Source: Plecoglossus altivelis
Taxonomy: Eukaryota > Chordata > Actinopteri > Osmeriformes > Plecoglossidae
Direction of reading: 5' to 3'
DNA length: 64,000 nucleotides
Assembly (NCBI GenBank): GCA_036571765.1
Contig: BROE01000020.1
Coordinates: 16,884,585 to 16,948,584, forward strand
Numbering within the stretch: position 1 is the stretch's first letter; each line of letters starts with the position of its first letter. A model generated the notes under the pieces. The model ran no database searches. It was not told the DNA's origin and saw nothing but the letters and a program-made list of their open reading frames with translations. Made by a program: the position numbers and the translations under genes. Shown piece after piece: positions 21,601-33,200 of the stretch.

Positions 21601-24600
21601 CTCACCGCTGCGCGGCTGCCTCACCCTGCCCTGCCTCGCCCTAACCTGTGTTTCTATCCTCTGTAGACCACATCTCCCACCTGGAGCAGTACATCAGCTC
21701 CATGGAGAAGCTGTCGGCCAACTGCCACTCCAACGGCGAGGAGGAGGTGGCTTCAGCCTTCACGCGCTTCGCTGAGTTCTCCAGGGACCTCCTCACCCCC
21801 ATGAAGAACCTAGTGAGGAGGGGGGGAGCAAAGGGAGGTGAGGGAGAGAGGAGGCGGGATTAGGGGTGAGGAGGAAGGGAGGAGAAATGAGGTGGAGGGA
21901 GAGGGGCTGCTGGGGTGAACACCAGGCCAGAGGATGGCATGAAAGGAGATCTGGTGAGGGACGGAGGGATGAGTGATGGATGAAAAGCATGAGGGCTGGA
22001 GGAGTATGAGCTGATGGGGCCATAGGGAACACTGCGTTCTCCTCCCTGCAGCGTTCAAGAGCAATGCTTCACAACATCAATTCTGTCCTGGAATCTCACT
22101 GTGAAGGGCACCTGAAGGAGTGAAGAGGGGGTCGCAGTCATCACACGCACAAACACGTATCTCAGCGACAGCAGGCGGCGCGCGACACACACACACACAC
22201 ACTGTGCTTTAATATCTGTCTCCTGCTTTACACAATCCCCATACTGACTTGTATTCCTTTCATCTGTTCTTCTTACTCAGGATCTGAAGAAGCCATTCGA
22301 CAGAGCCTGGAGAGACTATGAGAGCAGATTGTGAGTTTGCGCGTCTGTGTGTGTTTGTCTATGTGTGTTCATAAGCGTCAGAATTCTCTCCCTCACATCC
22401 AGACCGTCAAAACTCTCACATACTAAACCCTCAGGACAGTCAGAACACCAGCCCCTCCCCTCTCCATCCACACAGTCAGAACACCAGCCCCTCCCCTCTC
22501 CATCCACACAGTCAGAACATATCTTACCTCAGTCCCTCCCCGTCGTCCCATCCATCAACAGTCAGAACACCCAGCTCTGACCTCGACCCTCTCCAAATCC
22601 ACACAGTGCAGGAAACAGACCAGCCCTCCCCTCTCACATCCAACTGTCAGAACACCTATAGCCCCCTCCCCCAGCGTGTCCATCCACACTGTGGCCAGAA
22701 CAGCCAATGCCCTGTCCCCCTCTCATCCACACAGGTGCAGAACCACCTATAGCCCCTCCCTCTCCCATCGCACACTGTCAGAACACAAAACAAGCCACTC
22801 CCCTCAAACCCGATTCCACACTTGTCTGAGGGAACACCAGCCCCTCCCTCTCTCCATCCACCACACTCCAGAACTACCAGCCAATCCCCTCTCTCATCCA
22901 CACAGGCAGAAAACCACCACAATAGACCCATCCCCTGCACGTACCATCCACAACAGTCAGAAAAAGCAGCCTCGTGTCCTCTCCATCCACAGTGTCAGAA
23001 CACCAGCACCTCCCCTCTCCATCCACACAGTCAGAACACCAGCCCCTCCTCTCTTCATCCACACTGTCAGGACACCAGCCCCTCCCCTCTCCATCCACAC
23101 AGTCCAGGAGACACCACCGTCTTCCGGCGCCGCATCCAACACAGTCAGAACACCAGCCCCTCCCCTCTCCATCCACACAGTCAGAACACCAGCCCCTCCC
23201 CTCTCCATCCACACAGTCAGAACACCAGCCCCTCCCCTCTCCATCTACACAGTCAGGGCATTCATGTTCACCATGATACCTCAGGCCTTGCTGTCTCACA
23301 TGAGTAACCACTATCAGATGAGATCACCACCAGAGACCTGTTTGAATGCCCTCTCTTATTGTCACCCTGATGTACTTAGTCACCCCTTTCTTCCTCCTTC
23401 CCTCCCTTGCATCCTCCCATCCCATCCCATCCCTCCCTCCTTTCCTTGCCTGGTTCCATCTGAGAAATCCCAGAGCAGAGCTGTGTTGCCATGACAGCTG
23501 TGTCGATGACCCCATGTTTGGTCTTAACCAGTCCCACCAGCTCAGAGAGCAGGCAGGAGGCATCTTGGAGTTAATAGGCCGCTTCTGAATGATAATAACT
23601 CTCTTTACTTTCCTGCCCTCTCTTTCTCCTCTGCTTCATTCTTTCAGTAACAGTCCCTCTCTCCATTTCTTCGTAATCACCCACTCTACCTCTTCATTAT
23701 CCATTCTCCACCTCCCCTCTCTTCCCTTTTCTGCTCCTGCCCTCTTCTTCTAAATAGAGACAATTTCAGTGTCATAGCAACCAGCCCTCAGTGAATTAAT
23801 TTCCCTGAGGAGGGTTGTGATTGGTCTATGCGTCTGTTTCCATACAAACTGCCACAGTCTGTTGACCTTTAACCTAATAGGAGGAATTTGCTGTGGTATA
23901 AGACACTGCCTTACTGTCATTGTTGGGATGCTGAGTCACTCAATAAGTCCCTCACACACGTTCTGAACAGCTATCTCGACCTTGTACCTGGAATGAGTAT
24001 GACTGGATCTGGAGTTCCTCAGGGACCCAGTGCTCGTAGTCGTCAGTCGATATTTCTCGATGATGCTCACACAAGACACGCTGCACTGCAAACCGAACCA
24101 AGCTCATAAACAAAGAATTGAATTACATGTATGAGTAGTATATGTCCTGTGTGCGCGTATGTGTGTGCGTGTGCGTGTGGGTGTGTGTGTGTGTGTGGGT
24201 GCGTGTGTGTGCATGTGTGTGTGCATGTGTGTGTGTGTGTGTGTGCCAGTACCAAGATAGAGAAGGAGAAGCGGGAGCTGGCTAAGCAGTATGGGATGGT
24301 GAGGACGGAGGTGAGTGGAGGAGAGATCGCTGAGGAGCTGGAGAAAGAGCGAAGGATGTTCCAACTGCACATGTGCGAGGTGAGGAGCGACGCGTCCTAA
24401 CATGCTACATGCTACGCGCTTTCCTGGAAACTATGGCTGCTCATGTCACTCTGTGTGTGTTTTAGTATCTGATCAAAGTGAACGAGATCAAGACCAAGAG
24501 AGGAGTGGACCTGCTGCAAAACCTCATCAAACACTACCACTCCCAGTACAAGTGCGGGCATGGCTCAGTCACACTCACACACACACATGCACACTGACAC

Positions 24601-27600
24601 GCCCTCACGCACACGCACACGCACACATGCACACTGACACTCCCTCACACACACACACATTCGCTCACACTCACACACACACACACACTTACTCACGCAC
24701 ACTCACTCACACACTCACACACACACTTACACATGCACACTGACTCTCCCTCACACACACACATTCGCTCACACTCACACACACACACACACTCACTCAC
24801 GCACACTCACTCACACACTCACACACACACTTACGCATGCACACTGACTCTCCCTCACACACACACATTCGCTCACACTCACACATACATACTCACACAC
24901 ACACACACACACACGCACACTTACTCATGCACACACACTCACTCACACACACACACACTCACACACACACACACACTTACACAAAAACTTGTGTTCATTA
25001 CTTTAAAACAGACGTGTTGTGTTAGTGAGGAGTGGTGTGTGTGTGTGTGTGTCAGTTTCCTGCAGGAGTGCGTGTCAGCTACAGAGCGTCTGAAACAGTA
25101 CATGGAGGATCTTACGGGAGCGCTGGGCACTGTGAGTGATGCTCTTACTGTTATACACTCTTATAACCATCCTGTCATTACTGTTATACACTCTCATAAC
25201 CATCCTGTCATTACTGTTATACACTCTTATAACCATGGTGTCACTAGGGTATTATGTTTGAAGTATGTTTGTGTTAGAGACCATGTACGGTTAAAAACAA
25301 ATATTACCATTTGATGCAGCATTCCAGACTGTAGCCTCAAGATTCTTGTTCTCTCTATGTGTTGCTTAAGCTGTGAACAGACAGTGGTGTGGAATGTTTC
25401 AAGAGTGTTCTGTTATGTGCTTGTGTGTGTGTGTGTGTGTGNNNNNNNNNNNNNNNNNNNNNNNNNNNNNNNNNNNNNNNNNNNNNNNNNNNNNNNNNNN
25501 NNNNNNNNNNNNNNNNNNNNNNNNNNNNNNNNNNNNNNNNNNNNNNNNNNNNNNNNNNNNNNNNNNNNNNNNNNNNNNNNNNNNNNNNNNNNNNNNNNNN
25601 NNNNNNNNNNNNNNNNNNNNNNNNNNNNNNNNNNNNNNNNNNNNNNNNNNNNNNNNNNNNNNNNNNNNNNNNNNNNNNNNNNNNNNNNNNNNNNNNNNNN
25701 NNNNNNNNNNNNNNNNNNNNNNNNNNNNNNNNNNNNNNNNNNNNNNNNNNNNNNNNNNNNNNNNNNNNNNNNNNNNNNNNNNNNNNNNNNNNNNNNNNNN
25801 NNNNNNNNNNNNNNNNNNNNNNNNNNNNNNNNNNNNNNNNNNNNNNNNNNNNNNNNNNNNNNNNNNNNNNNNNNNNNNNNNNNNNNNNNNNNNNNNNNNN
25901 NNNNNNNNNNNNNNNNNNNNNNNNNNNNNNNNNNNNNNNNNNNNNNNNNNNNNNNNNNNNNNNNNNNNNNNNNNNNNNNNNNNNNNNNNNNNNNNNNNNN
26001 NNNNNNNNNNNNNNNNNNNNNNNNNNNNNNNNNNNNNNNNNNNNNNNNNNNNNNNNNNNNNNNNNNNNNNNNNNNNNNNNNNNNNNNNNTGTGTGTGTGT
26101 GTGTGTGTGTGTGGGAGGGGAGGCAGGGGGGAAGGGTTTTAGCTGCTGACAGATTCTTAAAATTCTGAAGGAGTGTGTTGATGTTGGCGATAATGGGTAT
26201 AATGAGTGTGTGTGTGTGTGTGTGTGTTCAGATTAAACAAAGGCAGGACGAGGAGAAGAGACGACTCTGCTCTCTGAGAGACCAACTACGACCTTCACTA
26301 CAGCCTGAGCTCAAAGAGGTAAGGTCACTCACACACGCACATACAAACACGCATGCACACACACACACATGCACACACACACATAAGCACGCGCACACAT
26401 GCGAGCACACATATGTACACACTCACATCCATCTTTCAATCTATCCTTCTTACACATACATCCGACTCTCTCTGTCTCTCTCTCTTGCTGTCTTCCTTAG
26501 TCTCTCTCTCACACACATTTCATACTTTCAAGCTTATTGATGGTAAACCTGTCTTTGTTTGCTGCTGCCGGTGACCCAGGCTAGGAGAGTAAGTGATGAT
26601 AACAGTGCTGTTCTGCTGATGTGAGAGCTGTGTGTCTCTACACTGCACTGCTTCTAGTTGTTTATGCACCTCCTGCCTCTGCTTGTCTGGGTGTTGGTGT
26701 GGTGGCCCATGGCTTGTGACCGCTAACTTGCCTTGCGAACCTGTCCTGTTCTGTGTCGTGTGTGTCAGGTCTGTGTTGTCTGTGTCAGGTCCGTGTTGTC
26801 TGTGTCAGGTCTGTGATGTGTGTGTGTCAGGTCTGTGTTGCCTGTGTCAGGTCTGTGATGTGTGTATCAGGTCTGTGTTGTGTGTGTGTCAGGTCTGTGT
26901 TGCCTGTGTCAGGTCTGTGTTGTCTGTGTCAGGTCTGTGATGTGTGTGTGTGTCAGGTCTGTGTTGCCTGTGTCAGGTCTGTGATGTGTGTATCAGGTCT
27001 GTGTTGTGTGTGTGTCAGGTCTGTGATGTGTGTGTGTCAGGTCTGTGTTGTCTGTGTGTGTCAGGTCTGTGATGTGTGTATCAGGTCTGTGCTGTGTGTC
27101 TGCTTTGTGTATAGTGTTTTGTATCTGCTCTGTATGGTGTAGTTCTGCTCTGTCATGTTGTTCTGCTATGTATGGTGTAGTTCTGCTCTGTATGCTGTAG
27201 TTCTGCTCTGTGTGAGGTAGTTCTGCTCTGTAAGGTGTAGTTTTGCTCTGTGCGGTGTAGTTCTGCACTGTGTGAGGTAGTTCTGCTCTGTGTGGTGTAG
27301 TTCTGCTCTGTGTGTTGTAGTTCTGCTCTGTGTGTTGTAGTTCTGCTCTGTGTGAGGTAGTTCTGCTCTGTGTTGTGTGTTTCTTGCCTGTGATGTGTGT
27401 TTCTGGCCTGGGATGTGTGTTTCTGGCCTGTGATGTGTGTTTCTGGCCTGTGATGTCATAGCTGACTGGGCAGCCTCTATGCACCTCTCAGCAATGGTAC
27501 AAATGGCATCAGGTACCCAGTATCAGGACTACATAAAATTGTTTTATAATATAATAAAATAAGTAAATAAGATTATCTAGTTTGATCAAGCCATTGTGGA

Positions 27601-30220
27601 ATGGCAAAACAAAACTGAGCACATGCCAAGTGTCCTATCGTGTCCCTTCCCGTTATTGTGCCGAGCGTCAAGCGATGCCCGTACGTGTGTGTTGTGTGGC
27701 GATGTGTCAAATGCCGAGTGCTGCGTAGTGCGTGTGTACGAACGTCGTGATGTTGTGCGTGCAGCTGTGTGTGCGTGTGATTGACAGTTGGCGTGTGTGT
27801 GTCGTGTGAGTGAGTGTGTGCGACTGTATGTGTACGTCTGTATGTGTGACTGTATGTGTACATCTGTGTGTGCGCGTGTGCGATGTGTCCATGTGTGTGT
27901 CCACACTGTGTGCGTGCATGTGTGTAACGTGTGTGCATATGTGTAACGTGTGTGCGTGGGCCTGTTTGTGTGTGTAACGTGTTTGTGTGTGTGTGCGTAT
28001 GGTGTGGCGGTGTGCGGGAATGATGTTTCAGGTGCGTCGATTGCGTGTGTTGTGTGTGTTGTGCTCTGTGGTGTGTGTGTAGTGCGTACCGTGTGTGTGT
28101 GTGTGCTTGTGTGCTGGTGCGTGTGTGTGCGTGTGTGCAGTGCGTGTCAGTGTTGGTGTGTGTGTGTGCGTGTGTGTGCGTAGTGTGTGAGTGCGTGCCC
28201 CGTAGCGTGTGTGTGCGTCGTGTGTTGAGGTGTGGCCAGTGTGTTGGTGTGTGCGCATTGGTCAGCTGTGGGAGTCCGGCTGGTGTCTGTCCCCTCTGAC
28301 TGTCCGGCAGACAACAGGATTGTTTCTTGTGTAGATGCCCATGTTTTGGATCCTGTAGTGCCGCGCATGAGATTTGCCGTGCGTAGTGTGCGTGGTGTGT
28401 GCTCAGTGGTGTGAGTAGGGTGCTGATGTGTGGTGACGCAGAAGATCTGTGATTGGTGGTATAATATACAGGAAGCATGTAAAAATAGTTTTCGTCTCAC
28501 ATGTTCCTGTGTGTGCGTGGTGTTGTGTGTGCGTTGCGAGTTGTGTGTGTAGTGTGTCCAAATGTGTGGTATGATGACAAGTGTGATGTGTCGTGTGTAG
28601 TGGTGTGTGCGTTGATGTACGCGTTGGAAAAATGTGTGTGCAAATAGGTGGTGATATATTTTGTTGTGGTAGCGTTGTGTGTTTCGTCGTAAGTGCTTGC
28701 TTCCATCAGCGCTGTGCCTGTGTGTTGTGCGTTGTTGTGGTGTTTGGTGTGATGTGATTTTATTCGGCGCTGTGTGTGCGCGTGTGTGTGCGTTGTGGTG
28801 TGTTGTGCGTGTTGTGTGGTGTGTGTGGCATGTGCGTGGTGGCACTGTGTGTGCGTGTGTGCGTGTGCGTGTGTGCGTTGTGATGTTGTGTGTCGTGTGT
28901 TCGATTGTGTTTTGCGTGCCACAGGTACTTCTAATCAAGCAAGACAGGCTTCGTAACAGCCATTGCACCAGCATGTCAAGAGGTAATAAGCAGTATGGAA
29001 GTGAGAGGAGCGGATCTCTCTACAAGAAGAGTGATGGGTAGATATGAAACCACAGATGTTCACCTCCTGTCCAGCTCTGAATATTATCACTTCCTGTCCA
29101 CCTCACAACATTTCTACTTCCTGTCCAGCTAACCACATTATCGCCTCCGGTCCAGCTCACCACATTATCACTTCCTGTTCAGCTCACAACATTTTCACCT
29201 CCTGTCCAGCTCACAACATTATTTAATGGCTTCAAATGTCTGTCTATCCCCTCTATGTCAATATCAAGACCTATTCTAGATCTGTTTCTCTCTCTCATTT
29301 CAATTCAAATGGTTTTAAATGTCTCTCTGCCCTGTCTGTATGTGTACCTATATTGTATCCCTCTCTCTCTGTATCCCTCTCATAGGTTGAGGAAGATGTG
29401 GCAAAAGAGGAGATGTTCTGTGCAGAACTGCTACCTCACCATCGCCCATGGAACTGTGAGTCTTCCAGGTCTCTCTGGCCAGACCAAGTCTCCCCATATA
29501 TAAACATGTGCCCATTTGCACTGTTCCAACCACATGCTGTTAGCTATGACAGCCCACTGAAGTACAACACTGGAAACCAGGGCTGTTACTACATGCCCTA
29601 CAGTAGGCCTGCTCCTAGCCCTGAACTGTGACTTCTGACCTGTGACCTCTGACTTCTGCGCAGCCCAACAAATCTCCTGCCAAGCTGAACCTACTGACCT
29701 GCCAGGTCAAACCAAGCCTGGAGGACAAGAAGTGCTTTGACCTTATCTCTCGTGAGCCAAACCACAGCCACAACACAACTACAACATAACCACAACACGA
29801 CCACAAGCACAATATAACACAATAACAACCATAACACAACCAACACAAACGCAGCACAACCGCAGTACAACCGCAGCACAAATGCAACACAACCGCAACA
29901 CAACCATATCCACAGTACGACACAACCACAACACAACCACAACTACAACACAACCACAACACGACCATAACCACAATACAACACAATCTCAACCACAACA
30001 CAACCACAAGAAAATCAATCACAATGTTGAAAACTGTACCGTTTATTACCTGACATAGAGTCAGCAGACTGCAGAGAGCATGTCAGGCTTGTTCATCACA
30101 GTGTTTGTGCTCAGTCTTCTTTCGCTTGTGTTGCAGATAACCGCACTTATCATTTCCTGGCTGAGGATGAGTCCGAGTGTGTGGCGTAAGTAGCATGTCT
30201 GGCACCACTCTCTCTCTCTA

Positions 30221-30272
<52 letters not shown>

Positions 30273-33200
30273 ACTCACTCACTCACACACACACACACAC
30301 ACAACACACACTCACACACACTGCTGAAGATGGAAAGGCAAAAGATTCTGAAATTGTCAGATCAGATTACAGAAGACATGTAACACACATCTTGTGTGTA
30401 TGTGTATGTATGTGTTCCTGTGTGTATGTATATGTGTGCGTAAACGTGTGTGTGTGTGTGTGTGTGTGCACCAGATGGATCTCTGTGCTGAGTAACAGTA
30501 AGCAGGAGGCGCTGAGTGTTGCTCTGGACGGTGGTCGGGGCGGGGGGCGGGGCGGAGGAGAGAACAGCCTGGATGACCTGACCAGGGCCATCACTGATGA
30601 CATCAGACGCATGCCCGGCAACAATGTCTGCTGCGACTGTGGAGCGCCAGGTTAGAAACACACACATGACTGCTTTAGGAACACATAGATCTATTGGTGG
30701 AAACACAACTGCGATCATGGTTAGAAACACAATTTGTCTGTCTGCCTGTCTGTCTGTCTGTCTGCCTGCCTGTCTGCCTGCCTGTCTAGAGCCCAGCTGG
30801 ATCTCCACTAACCTGGGCATCCTGACCTGCATCGAATGCTCAGGGATACACAGAGAAATGGGCGTCCACTATTCACGGATACAGTCCCTCTCTCTGGACA
30901 CCCTGGGAACCTCTGAGCTGCTGGTGAGTCTGATCATATCTGACCTTTGACCTTCCACATTGCTTAGTTCAATAGGATGACCTCACGATAACCCTATTCA
31001 TGATTGTGATATACTTATCAGCGATGTTCTTCTTCTCTTTTTTCTGTTCTTCTTTTCTCTCCTCGCTTCCTTAATCTTGTGCAGCTGGCCAGGAATGTTG
31101 GGAACTCAGGCTTCAATGAGATTGTTGAGGCCAACCTGTCAAGTCCCTCCCAAAAGCCCAATGCCATGAGTGACATGTGAGTGAGCCAATCATCAACACT
31201 GTCCGACTAGCATCGCCAACTCATGCAGAATTATGTATGTTTTCGTATCTTATCATTTATTTTTTCACACTTTTGAAATATGAACATATATATACACTCT
31301 AGACATGCAACAAATACACCAGGAATCCTTTTTGACTCTGACAATTTCCAACATGTCCCTCAAATATGGCCATGGGTGATCAAGAATGTCTCTATTCTCA
31401 GTCATGTTGACATCGCTGACTCCCTCTGTCTCATGTTAATGTGTGTGTGTGTTCTGTGTGTGTGTGTGTTCTGTGTGTGTGTGTGTTCTGTGTGTGTGTG
31501 TGTGTGTCTGTGTCCGTGCAGGGCTGTTCGTAAGGACTACATCCTGTGTAAGTATGTGAAGGGCCAGTTTGCCCAGCGAGGGAGCAGTTCACCTGCAACG
31601 CTCCGACGCAGCCTGCAGGAGGCAGTGCGGAGCCGAGACGTGTTCAGTCTCATCCAGCTGTACGCTCAGAGATCAGACCTCAGCCTGCCTCTGCACACCT
31701 ACGTACAGGTACACACACACCTTGTCATGCACGTGTACACACACACCTTGTCATGCATGCGTACACACACACCTTGTCATGCACGCGTACACACACACCT
31801 TGTCATGCATGCGTACACACACACCTTGTCATGCACACGTACACACACACCTTGTCATGCACGCGTACACACACACCTTGTCATGCACGCGTACACACAC
31901 ACCTTGTCTTGCATGTGTACACACACACCTTGTCATGCACGCGTACACACACCTTGTCATGCACGCGTACACACACCTTGTCATGCACGCGTACACACAC
32001 ACCTTGTCATGCACGCGTACACACACACACCTCGTCATGCATGCGTACACACACACCTTGTCATGCACGCGTACACACACCTCGTCATGCATGCGTACAC
32101 ACACACCGTGTCATGCATGCGTACACACACACCTTGTCATGCATGCGTACACGCACACCTTGTCATGCATGCGTACAGACACGCGCGCTCACCACACACA
32201 CTTTTGTATAGAAACACTTTCGTTTACACAGGCCATGGGGGTTTTTTGTTATGGACAGGAATGTGGGTTTCTAGATGCGCCGCATGTGTGACAACACCCC
32301 ATGTGTTTATGTAGATGCGTGTGTGAACACGCGCGCACGCACACACTAACATGTCTATCTGTCCACAGGAGAAGGGAGAGACTGCCCTCCACTTGGCCGT
32401 TCTATTGGCTGACAGGACCTCATTGCACATGGTAGACTTCTTGGTTCACAACTGGTGGGTGTAGTTTCCGGGCGTGTGTAGGTCTACACGTGTTGCTATT
32501 CAAAGTGCTGTCTGCACTTTTCCCCTCTAGTTAAAGAGAAGAAGTATGGGCTTTTGACATATACTCAAGTAAAGAGCAGCCATTACTTTGACCATAGTTG
32601 AGGACCACATGTCGCAATCCAATATACACAAATTGCATCTTTTGTCAGGAAACCTTTTTTTGGATACCGACCATTTCGAACATCTCCATCAGATATGGTC
32701 ATGGGTGATCAGTAGTGTCACTAACTCTCTTCTCTGTCATCTCTTCTACTTTTGTTCAGCACCAACCTGGATGCCCAGACTTCTAGAGGAAGTACAGCCA
32801 TCCATTACTGCTGTCTCCACAACAAGACTGAGTGCCTTAAACTGCTGCTCCGGGCTAAGGCCAACACACACCTCAGTGAGTGGGAACATACACACTGTCA
32901 CACACGCACACACTGTCACGCACATTGTCACACACTCACACACACTGTCACACACATACACACACTGTCACACACACTTCACGCACGCTGTCACGCACAT
33001 TGTCACACACTCACACACACGGTCACACACACACACACTGTCACACACACACACTGTCACGGACGCTGTCACGCACATTGTCACACACACACTCACGCGC
33101 ACTGTCCCGCACACTGTCATGCACACTCACACACACTGCCATGCGCGCACACACACACTGTCACACTCACACACACTGTCACACACCCACTCACACACAC

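Larger units (their letters stand above)
14064..26318 (+). other. asap1 exons 1-9: N-terminal BAR-type helical domain
   Basis: Exons 1-9 encode the membrane-bending BAR region: SSPTTSSFTTKMSSCRNT, ALDSDRTVLQKMK, SAFTRFAEFSRDLL, DLKKPFDRAWRDYESR, TKIEKEKRELAKQYGMVRTE, EIAEELEKERRMFQLHMCE, ERLKQYMEDLTGALG and QRQDEEKRRLCSLRDQL. Introns here are long and repeat-filled. Phases agree from exon 5 onward, but the exon 2 to exon 3 join and the end of exon 4 do not agree. Confidence 0.8.
28925..30650 (+). other. asap1 exons 10-14: PH domain
   Basis: The PH domain binds phosphoinositides and activates the GAP. It starts near GNKQYGSERSGSLYKKSDG, continues with RKMWQKRRCSVQNCYLTIAH, PAKLNLLTCQVKPSLEDKK and HNRTYHFLAEDESECVAWIS. 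Exon 14 then adds a Gly-rich linker before ENSLDDLTRAI. All exon phases agree. Confidence 0.85.

Noticed and set aside
22676..23494. 272-codon Pro/Ser/His-rich frame
   Set aside because: 36-bp minisatellite in asap1 intron 5; ragged copies and no splice support.
23960..24110. SGVPQG-like peptide, possible reverse-transcriptase motif
   Set aside because: The surrounding residues do not match a reverse transcriptase and no FADD/YADD follows at the right spacing; chance or extreme decay.
25357..26168. Frames of about 260 codons across the first gap
   Set aside because: They consist of N translated as X flanked by TG repeat.
27573..28478. 301-codon minus-strand frame full of HTHTH
   Set aside because: Produced by the TG-rich intron tract; composition-driven with no domain.
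31280..32314. 344-codon plus-strand frame rich in His, Thr and Cys
   Set aside because: It is the 26-bp intronic array read through; all three frames stay open and only 31522-31708 is real exon, in a different context.
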